Shown here piece after piece: positions 8,644-16,782 of a DNA stretch of 64,000 bases. This DNA comes from JBDRDD01 sp043821115 (GTDB taxonomy: Bacteria; CAYTYR01; UBA6262; DAOVJB01). The DNA is taken from positions 1-64,000 of the forward strand of contig JBDRDD010000004.1 in the NCBI GenBank assembly GCA_043821115.1, given 5' to 3'. The notes beneath the pieces are model-generated. The model was not told where the DNA came from and did not search any database. It worked only from the letters and a program-made list of their open reading frames with translations. The translations under genes were made by a program, and so were the position numbers. How positions within the stretch are numbered: position 1 is the stretch's first letter; each line of letters begins with the position of its first letter.

Positions 8644-10884
8644 ATGGAAAGTACAGTTAAAGTTGATGTAAAAGTGGCAAAAAATTTAGGCCTTACAGAA
8701 GAAGAGTTCCAGCAGATTAAAAAACTGCTGGGCAGAGACCCAAATTTCACAGAGCTGGGGGTTTTTTCAGCTATGTGGAGTGAGCACTGCAGTTACAAAA
8801 ATTCCCGTAAGTTATTTAAGCTATTTCCAACAAAAGGCAAACAGGTGTTAGTTGGTGCAGGTGAGGAAAATTCCGGAATTGTAGATATAGGAGATGGACT
8901 TGGTGTTGCCTTTAAGATAGAATCCCATAATCATCCTTCGGCAGTAGAACCATTTGAGGCTTCAGCTACAGGCATAGGTGGATGTTTAAGAGATATATTT
9001 ACAATTGGTGCAAGACCTGTTGCCGGTTTAGGAGCATTAAGATTCGGAAGTTTGGATAATGAAAAAGTTAAGTTTTTGTTCAAGGAGGTCATACGGGGAT
9101 TAGCTCATTACGCTAATACTGCAGAGGTTAATGCCGTTGGTGGTGACAGCTATTTTGACGAAAGCTATGAAGGTAATCCTTTAGTTAACGCTTTTGTTGT
9201 TGGTGTTGTAAAGCATGAAAATATTGTAAGAGGCGTCGCATCAGGAATAGGCAATCCCATATATTATATAGGAGGAGACACGGGCAGAGACGGTGTGGGA
9301 GGAGCAAGTTTTGCATCCAAAGAAATCACTGAGGAATCCGGATCTGACACGAGCACCGTTGCCATAGGAGATGCGGAACTTGGAAAACGTTTGAGAGAGG
9401 TATGCCTTGAACTGATAGAAAAAGGCCTTATTGTGGGAATGCAGGATATGGGAGCTGCCGGACTTACCTGTTCATCCTGTGAAACAGCTTCAAGAAGCAA
9501 AACAGGTGTTGAAATAGATGTTAGTTTGGTTCCTCAAAGGGAAAAAGGAATGACTCCTTATGAGATACTTCTGTCTGAGTCTCAGGAAAGAATGCTTGCC
9601 ATATTAAAAGACGGGAAGGAAAAACAGGCTCTGGATATATTGAAGAAATACAATATTAACGCCGTAAAAATCGGGAAGGTTACAGACGATAAGATGATGA
9701 GGGTCAAAGAAAATGGTGTAGTGGTTTGTGAAATCCCGGCACAGGCTCTTACTGAAAAGGCACCTCTTTATGATAGAGAATCTAAAGAACCTTCTTATTT
9801 AAAAGATGCTCAAAACCTGGACAGAGAATCCATAACCGAACCCGATGATTTTAATAAAGTGTTATTACAACTGCTTGATTCTCCGACTATTGCCAGTAAA
9901 GAATCAGCATATAAAAACTTTACTTCTATAGATAAAGATGAAGTAATAGTAGGAGCAGGTTCTGATGCGGCTGTGGTTAAGGTAAAAGGCACTAAAAAAG
10001 GTTTAGCTATAAGCGTAGATTGTAACGGAAGATATTGTTATCTTAACCCTCACCATGGTGCCATGATGGCCGTAGCAGAAACAGCGAGAAATATAGTCTG
10101 TTCCGGAGGAAGACCTCTGGCTATCACTGATGGTTTGAACTTCGGTAATCCGATGAAACCTGAAAATTACTGGCAATTTGAAAAGTGTATAGAAGGACTT
10201 TCAGCGGCGTGCAAGGCTTTAGGAACACCTGTTATCAGTGGTAATGTAAGTTTCTACAATGAAAATCCCAAAGGAGCGATAGATCCAACCCCGATGGTGG
10301 GAATGGTAGGATTAATAAAAGACATAGACAAACACGTTACCCAGGACTTCAAGAATGAAGGTGATTTAATAGTTCTTTTAGGTGAAAACAAGGCCGACCT
10401 TTCAGGAAGCGAATATTTATACCTGGTCCACAAGCAGAAAAAAGGTAATCCTCAGATAGATATACAAAAAGAGAAGTCTGTTCAGGAAGCATGCCTTGAA
10501 GCAATTGAATCAGGTATTATTAACTCCGCTCATGATTGTTCTGAGGGTGGATTGGCAGTAACACTGGCTGAATCATGTGTTACAAACCTAAACAAAATGC
10601 TCGGCGCTGTAATAAAATTGGATGACCTGAAAAATAATAAGATCAGGCTGGATGAGATTTTATTTGGCGAGGCGCCTTCCAGAATAGTTGTTTCTCTGGA
10701 TAAGGATAAAATACAGCTTCTAGAGAAAATAGCCAGGAAACATTCCATTGCATATACTATTGTGGGGGAAGTTAGTGGAAAAAATCTGGTAATAAAACAG
10801 AATAAGGAAAGCATAATCGATACTCCTGTTAAAATATTAAGTGATACATGGAGAAATGCGATTCCTTCAAGGTTAGAAAAATAA
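8644..10884 (+). CDS. purL: Phosphoribosylformylglycinamidine synthase subunit PurL
   Basis: This is the ATP-dependent synthase of step four of purine synthesis, FGAR to FGAM. At 746 residues it is the small PurL type, which needs separate PurQ (glutaminase) and PurS partners. Neither partner is visible in this window. Family motifs include MWSEHCSYKNSR near the N-terminus, IESHNHPSAVEPFEGA-like residues around 93-107, GDGVGG-like turns and HDCSEGGLAVTLAES towards the C-terminus. A purine-rich AGGAGAG lies eleven bases before ATG 8644. It stands between guaA and hisF in one close-packed run. Confidence 0.97.
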   Translation: MESTVKVDVKVAKNLGLTEEEFQQIKKLLGRDPNFTELGVFSAMWSEHCSYKNSRKLFKLFPTKGKQVLVGAGEENSGIVDIGDGLGVAFKIESHNHPSAVEPFEASATGIGGCLRDIFTIGARPVAGLGALRFGSLDNEKVKFLFKEVIRGLAHYANTAEVNAVGGDSYFDESYEGNPLVNAFVVGVVKHENIVRGVASGIGNPIYYIGGDTGRDGVGGASFASKEITEESGSDTSTVAIGDAELGKRLREVCLELIEKGLIVGMQDMGAAGLTCSSCETASRSKTGVEIDVSLVPQREKGMTPYEILLSESQERMLAILKDGKEKQALDILKKYNINAVKIGKVTDDKMMRVKENGVVVCEIPAQALTEKAPLYDRESKEPSYLKDAQNLDRESITEPDDFNKVLLQLLDSPTIASKESAYKNFTSIDKDEVIVGAGSDAAVVKVKGTKKGLAISVDCNGRYCYLNPHHGAMMAVAETARNIVCSGGRPLAITDGLNFGNPMKPENYWQFEKCIEGLSAACKALGTPVISGNVSFYNENPKGAIDPTPMVGMVGLIKDIDKHVTQDFKNEGDLIVLLGENKADLSGSEYLYLVHKQKKGNPQIDIQKEKSVQEACLEAIESGIINSAHDCSEGGLAVTLAESCVTNLNKMLGAVIKLDDLKNNKIRLDEILFGEAPSRIVVSLDKDKIQLLEKIARKHSIAYTIVGEVSGKNLVIKQNKESIIDTPVKILSDTWRNAIPSRLEK

Positions 10885-10902
10885 AAAGAAAGAGAGAGTG
10901 AA

Positions 10903-11679
10903 ATGACAATGCAAGAGGTAAAAGTAATCCCGTGTCTGGACATAAAAAATGGAAGAGTAGTAAAAGGCGTAAAGTTTGTTGAATTGAAGGATGCCCGTGA
11001 TCCTGTGGAAGCAGCAATCGCTTATTGTAATGCAGGTGCAGATGAACTTGTCTTTTTAGATATAGCTGCGTCTGTTGAAACAAGGGCTACACGCTTGGAT
11101 TGGGTAAAGAAGGTGAAAGAAGTGACCACTATACCCTTTTGTGTGGGGGGGGGTATCAGAAATTTAGAGGATATGAAGAGCCTTTTTGCTCTCGGAGTAG
11201 ATAAGGTTTCGATTAATACAGTTGCAGTTAAAAATCCTTCTTTAATTAAAGATGCGATTGAGAAGTTCGGTAAGGAAAAAGTTGTTGTCGCTATTGACGG
11301 AAAGAAAAACCCGCCTGAGAGTGATAGTCCAAGATTAGAGGTTTTAATTATGGGCGGAGAAGAACCAACGGGTCTGGATGTGGTTGAATGGGCAAGGCAG
11401 GTTGAACAATTAGGTGCAGGAGAAATTCTTCTAACCAGCAAGGATGCTGACGGCACCAAAGATGGATATGACATTGAAATGACAAAAGCTGTGGCTGAAG
11501 CGGTTTCAATCCCTGTTACTGCTTCGGGCGGAGCAGGAAAATTAGAAGACCTATATGAAGCAGTGAATGAAGCTAAGGCTGCTAATGTATTATGTGCTTC
11601 GGTATTTCACTTCGGTGAGATCACAATTCCCCAAGCAAAAAAATACCTAAAGAACAAAGGTGTTTCTGTAAGGATATAA
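10903..11679 (+). CDS. hisF: Imidazole glycerol phosphate synthase cyclase subunit
   Basis: HisF closes PRFAR with ammonia from HisH to imidazole glycerol phosphate and releases AICAR. The 258-residue (beta/alpha)8 barrel shows the catalytic Asp in VIPCLDIKNGRVVKG near the N-terminus, the second catalytic Asp in VVVAIDGKK, phosphate-site glycines in CVGGGI and ASGGAGK, and FHFGEI at the end. The usual TSxDRDGTK stretch reads TSKDADGTK here, a mild variation. No hisH or other his gene lies in the window. Placement between purL and purF fits the use of AICAR by purine synthesis. It ends one base before purF. Confidence 0.93.
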   Translation: MTMQEVKVIPCLDIKNGRVVKGVKFVELKDARDPVEAAIAYCNAGADELVFLDIAASVETRATRLDWVKKVKEVTTIPFCVGGGIRNLEDMKSLFALGVDKVSINTVAVKNPSLIKDAIEKFGKEKVVVAIDGKKNPPESDSPRLEVLIMGGEEPTGLDVVEWARQVEQLGAGEILLTSKDADGTKDGYDIEMTKAVAEAVSIPVTASGGAGKLEDLYEAVNEAKAANVLCASVFHFGEITIPQAKKYLKNKGVSVRI

Positions 11680-11680
11680 T

Positions 11681-13051
11681 ATGTGCGGAATATTCGGGAT
11701 TTGTTCTCATAAGGATGCAGCAAAGCTTACATATTTAGGGCTTTACGCGTTGCAGCACAGGGGTGAGGAAAGCGCGGGAATAGTCGCCTTTGACGGCAAA
11801 AAGGTTCAGTACCATAAAGATATGGGCCTTGTGGGTGATATATTTGACGAGAAGAGCATAAAATCACTTAAGGGAAGTATTGCAATAGGACATAACCGCT
11901 ATTCCACCACAGGTGCAAGCATATCCAAAAATATTCAGCCTTTTCTTGTCAGGCACGGCAATAGCAACATTGCAATAGCACATAACGGCAACCTTACCAA
12001 TACCGTTAAACTGCGAAAGGCACTTGAGAAGAAGGGCTCTATCTTCCAGACCACGATGGATTCGGAAATAATTGCGCATCTTCTGGTGCAGAACAGTTCA
12101 TACGGCAGTAAGCAAACACTTACAGAAGCACTGAGACAGGTTGACGGCGCATATTCACTGGTAATAATGCTAAACAACATATTAATAGGCGCACGCGATC
12201 CTTATGGATGGCGTCCGCTGTGCCTGGGTAAACTGGACGGAGCTTATGTTCTCGCAAGTGAGACAAGCGCACTGGATCTAACAGGAAGCGAATATATAAG
12301 GGATATTGAGCCAGGAGAAATAGTATTTATTACGCATGATAAGATAGAATCGGTCAAGGCCTTAAAGGCAGAGCGTCATGCTCTGTGCATATTCGAATAT
12401 ATATATTTCTCACGACCTGACAGCAATATATTTACCAAGAATGTCTACGAGACACGCAAGCGTCTTGGAATACAGCTTGCAAAGGAATACCCTGTTGACT
12501 GTGATTTTGTCATGCCCATACCTGATTCGGGAAATTATGCGGCTCTCGGATTTGCCAGAGAGTCAAAAATCCCTTATGAGGTAGGGATGATTCGAAATCA
12601 CTACATAGGAAGAACATTTATTCAGCCGTCCCAATTTATCAGGGACTTCCGCGTTAAGGTTAAGCTTAACCCGATAAGAGACTTGCTCAAAGGCAAGCGC
12701 ATTGCCATTATAGAAGACTCCATCGTAAGAGGTACAACAAGCAAAAGCAGGGTAAGGACACTCCGGGATGCGGGTGCAAAAGAGATCCATATGAGAATAA
12801 CATGCCCTCCAATAAAATTTCCGTGCTTTTACGGGATAGATTTCCCTACTAAGAAGGAACTTATTGCCTCAAAGCGCACGGTAGAGCAGGTAAGGGATTT
12901 CATAGGCCTGGACAGTCTTGAGTATCTTAGCCTCGAAGGCATGCTCAAGGCAATGCTTCTGCCTAAAGAGGAATTTTGCACGGCATGCTTTAATGGTGAT
13001 TACCCGAACAGAACGCCGAAAAATCACTCAAAAAATATACTGGAGAAATAG
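11681..13051 (+). CDS. purF: Amidophosphoribosyltransferase
   Basis: This enzyme commits PRPP to purine synthesis by adding the amide of glutamine. The protein begins MCGIFGICS with the Ntn nucleophile Cys at position 2, so no propeptide is removed beyond Met. The PRPP-binding loop is IAIIEDSIVRGTTS. Cysteines in CIFEYIYFSRPDS, ITCPP/FPCFYG and FCTACFNGDYP match the Fe-S-containing Bacillus-type enzyme, so a 4Fe-4S cluster is likely; this is inference from family knowledge. The length of 456 is normal. It starts one base after hisF, and its own ribosome site is weak, so coupling to hisF is likely. Confidence 0.96.
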   Translation: MCGIFGICSHKDAAKLTYLGLYALQHRGEESAGIVAFDGKKVQYHKDMGLVGDIFDEKSIKSLKGSIAIGHNRYSTTGASISKNIQPFLVRHGNSNIAIAHNGNLTNTVKLRKALEKKGSIFQTTMDSEIIAHLLVQNSSYGSKQTLTEALRQVDGAYSLVIMLNNILIGARDPYGWRPLCLGKLDGAYVLASETSALDLTGSEYIRDIEPGEIVFITHDKIESVKALKAERHALCIFEYIYFSRPDSNIFTKNVYETRKRLGIQLAKEYPVDCDFVMPIPDSGNYAALGFARESKIPYEVGMIRNHYIGRTFIQPSQFIRDFRVKVKLNPIRDLLKGKRIAIIEDSIVRGTTSKSRVRTLRDAGAKEIHMRITCPPIKFPCFYGIDFPTKKELIASKRTVEQVRDFIGLDSLEYLSLEGMLKAMLLPKEEFCTACFNGDYPNRTPKNHSKNILEK

Positions 13052-13060
13052 GAGAAAGGT

Positions 13061-14944
13061 ATGTGCGGAATAATAGGCTATATTGGAAAAAGAAATGCCG
13101 CTCCAATCGTATTGGAAGGGCTTAAAAAGCTCGAGTACAGGGGATATGATTCTGCGGGACTCGCAAGCATAGACAATAATTTGTTAAATATCATTAAATG
13201 CAAGGGCAGGATAAAAGATCTATCCAGTCTTGTAAAGAAAAACAATATAATTGGAACCACATGCCTGGGTCACACTCGCTGGGCCACTCACGGTCATCCC
13301 TCTGAGGCAAATGCTCACCCCCATGTTGACTGCACCGGAAAAATAGCTCTTGTTCATAACGGAATAATCGAGAATTATTTATCACTCAGGACACTTCTTG
13401 AGGAAGAGGGCCATACTTTTACCTCTGAAACAGATACAGAGGTCCTTGTTCACCTGGTAGAAAAATTCTACAAAGGGGACCTGTTAAAAGCGGTGCAGGA
13501 AGCGCTGGCTCTTGTGGAAGGAGCATATGCGATAGCTATAATATGCCAGGACGAGCCGGATAAAATAGTAGTGGCAAGGCTCGGAAGCCCCCTTGTTGTC
13601 GGAATAGGCAAGAAGGGGGAATATATCATAGCATCAGACCCTATTGCCATAGTCACCCACACAAGGCAGGTAATATATCTCGGGGACCACGAAATCGCCG
13701 TTTTCCAGCCATCCGGCTACCGTGTGACCGATATAGAGAACGTGGAGATAGAGAAGGAAATCGAGAATATCACATGGAGCCTTGATAAGATAACCAAAAA
13801 CGGATTTCCTCATTACATGATTAAGGAAATTTTTGAGCAGCCCCAGACTATCTACGACGCCATGCGCGGACGCTTTTCAAGCGAGAAAAACGATATAAAG
13901 CTGGGAGGACTTGACTCCCCGCTTAAATGGATGGACAAGAGTTCGTCTAAGAAGAAGACTACCGGCCTTGATGCACTGCTTAAAGCAAAGCGCATAGTGA
14001 TAATCGGATGCGGGACATCCTGGCATGCCGGCCTTATAGGCGAATACATGTTTGAAAACGTGCTTGGAATACCGGTTGAGCTTGAGTATGCTTCTGAAGC
14101 GCGTTACCGCAATTTTATAGTCGACGAACATACGGTCGTTATTGCCATAAGCCAGTCCGGTGAAACAGCGGATACCCTTGCGGCAATACGGGAAGCAAAG
14201 AAAAGAGGGGCAATCACACTCGGACTTGTAAACGTGGTGGGCTCTGCCATAGCCAGGGAAACCCATGCGGGCATTTACCTTCACGCGGGATCAGAGATAG
14301 GAGTCGCCTCAACAAAGGCTTTCACCAGCCAGGTCTCTATCCTCGCCCTTATAACCATTCTCATTGGCAAGAAGAAAAAGATAATAAAAAAGAAGAAGCT
14401 TGATGAGATTTTCAAGGCAATGTCAGAGATTCCTTCCCAGGTAGAGAGGATACTAAAGAAAAGCCACGAAATAAAGCAGATAGCCAGGCGTTTTATGAAT
14501 TTCAACAATTTCCTGTATCTTGGAAGGGGCTACAATTTCCCCATAGCGCTCGAAGGAGCCTTAAAGCTTAAGGAAATTTCATATATCCATGCCGAAGGAT
14601 ACCCGGCTGCCGAGATGAAGCACGGCCCGATAGCCCTTATAGACAATAACATGCCAGTCGTATTTATCGCAACTGACACAGAGGATCTCATATACCAGAA
14701 GATCATATCCAACATAGAGGAAGTAAAATCCAGGCATGGACAGGTAATAGCCATAGCTTCAGAAGGCAATAAATCCATAAAGAAGCTTGTCGGTTCCGTA
14801 ATAACAGTCCCGAAGACGGTTGATTTTTTAACACCGCTCTTAACCGTCACACCCTTGCAGCTTTTTGCCTATTACATTGCTCTTCTTAAGGGATTTGACG
14901 TGGATAAACCCAGAAATCTCGCCAAGAGCGTAACGGTGGAATAG
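13061..14944 (+). CDS. glmS: Glutamine-fructose-6-phosphate aminotransferase (isomerising)
   Basis: GlmS makes glucosamine-6-phosphate, the first step to UDP-GlcNAc for peptidoglycan. The N-terminal glutaminase starts MCGIIGYIGKR with Cys2 as nucleophile and shows GHTRWATHG and VHNGIIENY. Two SIS sugar-isomerase domains follow (GCGTSWHAG and SQSGETADT; later YLGRGYNFPIALEGALKLKE and the terminal KSVTVE). The length of 627 is slightly above the usual 610. No glmS ribozyme is visible in the 9-base gap from purF, so control by that mechanism is unlikely. It is followed directly by a cell-surface polysaccharide deacetylase. Confidence 0.97.
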   Translation: MCGIIGYIGKRNAAPIVLEGLKKLEYRGYDSAGLASIDNNLLNIIKCKGRIKDLSSLVKKNNIIGTTCLGHTRWATHGHPSEANAHPHVDCTGKIALVHNGIIENYLSLRTLLEEEGHTFTSETDTEVLVHLVEKFYKGDLLKAVQEALALVEGAYAIAIICQDEPDKIVVARLGSPLVVGIGKKGEYIIASDPIAIVTHTRQVIYLGDHEIAVFQPSGYRVTDIENVEIEKEIENITWSLDKITKNGFPHYMIKEIFEQPQTIYDAMRGRFSSEKNDIKLGGLDSPLKWMDKSSSKKKTTGLDALLKAKRIVIIGCGTSWHAGLIGEYMFENVLGIPVELEYASEARYRNFIVDEHTVVIAISQSGETADTLAAIREAKKRGAITLGLVNVVGSAIARETHAGIYLHAGSEIGVASTKAFTSQVSILALITILIGKKKKIIKKKKLDEIFKAMSEIPSQVERILKKSHEIKQIARRFMNFNNFLYLGRGYNFPIALEGALKLKEISYIHAEGYPAAEMKHGPIALIDNNMPVVFIATDTEDLIYQKIISNIEEVKSRHGQVIAIASEGNKSIKKLVGSVITVPKTVDFLTPLLTVTPLQLFAYYIALLKGFDVDKPRNLAKSVTVE

Positions 14945-16126
14945 ATGAAACGAGAGATTACAGCCTTAGCCATACTGCTTGTATTGGCAGGATGCGCAAG
15001 GAGCACAAACGATGAAACTGCCCATCTTCTAAAAGGTGGGCAGTTAATTGAGCGACTCCAGTACGAGCAGGCCATTACCGAGTATAAGTCTGCTATCAGC
15101 ATAAACCCTCAAAGCGCAAAAGCCTATTTCATGCTCGGTGAAATTTATTTTCACCAGGCAAATCTGAACCACTTCAGGACACAGGTACTAAAATTTTCCA
15201 CAAAATACAAACACAACCCGGCCTCACCGAGACTCCACGATGTTAATTTTGACATAGTCAATCAGACAATATTAAGGCAGGGGCTTGATAATTACCTTAG
15301 AGCGCTTCTTGCAAACAAAAATCCTGATAAGTCCAAGATTGATAACTCTTATATAAATTACCAGCTCGGATGGGCATATCTTGTATTAAACCAGCACAAG
15401 GACGCAAGGACTTTTTTTAACAAGGCCTCCCTGGATAAAAAAGACCGGTGGGGAGCATCAGAACCCCTGCTGTTCATAAACTATCTTGAGAAAAAGGGTC
15501 TTACCAAAAACAATGTCTATTACAGTGGAAATCCGCTGGAAAAGCGTATCTGCCTTACATTTGATGACGGCCCGAATAACAAGTATACACCCCAGGTTCT
15601 GGAAATACTGAAGAAATATGATGTAAAGGCAACCTTCTTTATGATAGGAGAAAATGTAAAGCGCAATCCTAATGTAGCACGCCGGGTCCTTCATGAGGGA
15701 CACAGCATAGGCAACCACACATATAAACATATAAATCTATACAAGAAGCGCTTGCATGCGGATGAGCTTGAAAGGGAAATAGACTCGACAAGCGAGGAAA
15801 TAGAGCGAGCTACCGGAACAAAGCCGGTACTGTTTCGTTCTCCATATAACTATCTCGATGAGCAACTGATAAATATCCTGCGGGAAAAGGGTTATACCAT
15901 TGTAAGCTGGACTTATGCGCCACGCGACTGGGAGGACATAACGCGCAATAAAATAGCACAGCGCACAATGGAAAATGTCTCAAACGGAGCGATTTTCCTA
16001 TTCCATGATGGTGGGGGAAACAGAACTGAAACGGTAAGGGCACTGCCGATCATTATCGAGGCATTCCAGAAGCAGGGGTTCGTATTCGTAGATCTGCCTG
16101 AGCTCTTGCGCATACAGCAAAAATAA
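14945..16126 (+). CDS. Lipoprotein with TPR region and NodB-type polysaccharide deacetylase domain
   Basis: The 393-residue protein starts on the base after the glmS stop. It has a lipoprotein signal (ILLVLAGC, lipid-modified Cys17), so it should be anchored on the outer side of a membrane. Residues about 28-165 look like TPR helices (YEQAITEYKSAISINPQSAKA). Residues about 195-385 are a carbohydrate esterase 4 domain with all five usual motifs: TFDDGP, the metal histidines of SIGNHTYKH, FRSPYN, a Trp-containing SWTYAPRDW and IFLFHDGGG. It probably removes N-acetyl groups from an N-acetylhexosamine polymer such as peptidoglycan; the substrate is not visible. It is convergent with tRNA-Leu. Confidence 0.87.
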   Translation: MKREITALAILLVLAGCARSTNDETAHLLKGGQLIERLQYEQAITEYKSAISINPQSAKAYFMLGEIYFHQANLNHFRTQVLKFSTKYKHNPASPRLHDVNFDIVNQTILRQGLDNYLRALLANKNPDKSKIDNSYINYQLGWAYLVLNQHKDARTFFNKASLDKKDRWGASEPLLFINYLEKKGLTKNNVYYSGNPLEKRICLTFDDGPNNKYTPQVLEILKKYDVKATFFMIGENVKRNPNVARRVLHEGHSIGNHTYKHINLYKKRLHADELEREIDSTSEEIERATGTKPVLFRSPYNYLDEQLINILREKGYTIVSWTYAPRDWEDITRNKIAQRTMENVSNGAIFLFHDGGGNRTETVRALPIIIEAFQKQGFVFVDLPELLRIQQK

Positions 16127-16130
16127 TTAA

Positions 16131-16215
16131 TGCCAGAGGTGGGACTTGAACCCACAAGGCCGCAAGGGCCAACGGTTTTTGAGACCGTCACGTATGCCAA
16201 TTCCGCCACTCTGGC
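16131..16215 (-). tRNA. tRNA-Leu (anticodon CAA)
   Basis: On the minus strand a complete cloverleaf can be folded: acceptor arms GCCAGAG and CTCTGGC, a D arm, the anticodon stem ACGGT/ACCGT with loop CTCAAAA (anticodon CAA, reading UUG), a long variable arm (GGCCCTTGCGGCC region) as required for tRNA-Leu, and a T arm GTGGG-TTCAAGT-CCCAC. The discriminator base is A. The 3' CCA is not encoded, so a CCA-adding enzyme is needed. It is the only RNA gene on the minus strand. Confidence 0.95.
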
Positions 16216-16241
16216 AATCAAACCCCAAAATATTACCTCTA

Positions 16242-16270
16242 CTTATATTATAATTCGACGGTTTTGTCAA
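16242..16270 (-). promoter_or_regulatory. Sigma70-type promoter of tRNA-Leu
   Basis: Read on the minus strand, TTGACA (16270-16265) and TATAAG (16247-16242) are separated by exactly 17 bases, and the tRNA 5' end follows 27 bases downstream. This is a near-consensus promoter and is back to back with the + strand promoter at 16303. Confidence 0.7.
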
Positions 16271-16302
16271 GATATTTCAAGGCTCGTATAATATTAAAAA
16301 AC

Positions 16303-16332
16303 TTGACGTAAATTAATATATTATGTTATAGT
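16303..16332 (+). promoter_or_regulatory. Sigma70-type promoter of the 110-residue gene
   Basis: TTGACG at 16303-16308 is followed after 17-18 bases by TTATAG/TATAGT at 16326-16332. The downstream gene has an AGGAGG ribosome site at 16357 and starts at 16368, leaving a leader of roughly 30 bases. Confidence 0.6.
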
Positions 16333-16367
16333 TAGTACAGTTTTGTAACTTTTAGCAGGAGGTACGC

Positions 16368-16700
16368 ATGGCTACGATACAGAAGCGCGATGTGGAAAAA
16401 GCCCTGGCAAGTTTGAGAAAGTTCGGCGGGAAGATGAAGAGTGTTGCCAAGGTAATCGAGAAGGATGCGATATACGGGACCAAGGTAGGACAGATCAAAT
16501 TCAAAATGATCGCCCTGGAAGGCTCCAAGCTCAACAAGCTTCGTGAGGTAGGAAAGGTTGCATACAGCCTTTACTCACGCAAGAAGATCCGTGACGCGGC
16601 GCTTTCAAAGCAGTGCAAACAGCTTGAGAACATAGACAAATCGCTCAAGAAACTAAAGGCCGAGATAACAAAGCTGACGACCCAGTTCAAAAAACGCTGA
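16368..16700 (+). CDS. Small basic helical protein, function unknown
   Basis: I do not recognise this 110-residue protein. It is strongly basic (many Lys and Arg) with no cysteine-rich motif and no signal peptide. It seems wholly helical, and its C-terminal third (about 75-110) has heptad-like spacing of a coiled coil (LENIDKSLKKLKAEITKL). It has its own near-consensus promoter, an ideal AGGAGG site six bases before ATG and a downstream terminator hairpin, so it is a single-gene, probably well expressed unit. A nucleic-acid binding or structural role would fit the charge, but that is a guess. Confidence 0.75.
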   Translation: MATIQKRDVEKALASLRKFGGKMKSVAKVIEKDAIYGTKVGQIKFKMIALEGSKLNKLREVGKVAYSLYSRKKIRDAALSKQCKQLENIDKSLKKLKAEITKLTTQFKKR

Positions 16701-16729
16701 CATAGCCCTTTTATGACAAATCAGAGAAC

Positions 16730-16758
16730 AAAAGGGGATGATTTGTATCCCTTTTTGT
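16730..16758 (+). terminator. Rho-independent terminator after the 110-residue gene
   Basis: AAAAGGGGAT at 16730 can pair with ATCCCTTTTT at 16747 around a 7-base loop, with one G-T pair, and ends in a T run. It lies between the small basic gene and the response-regulator gene. Confidence 0.65.
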
Positions 16759-16782
16759 TATTGCCACAGGCCCGGAGAGAAA

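Noticed and set aside
13052..13060. glmS ribozyme upstream of glmS
   Set aside because: Only 9 bases separate purF and glmS, far too little for the ribozyme.
16738..16782. Earlier ATG for the response regulator
   Set aside because: It sits in the terminator hairpin of the previous gene and adds a non-family sequence; ATG 16783 has GGAGAG.
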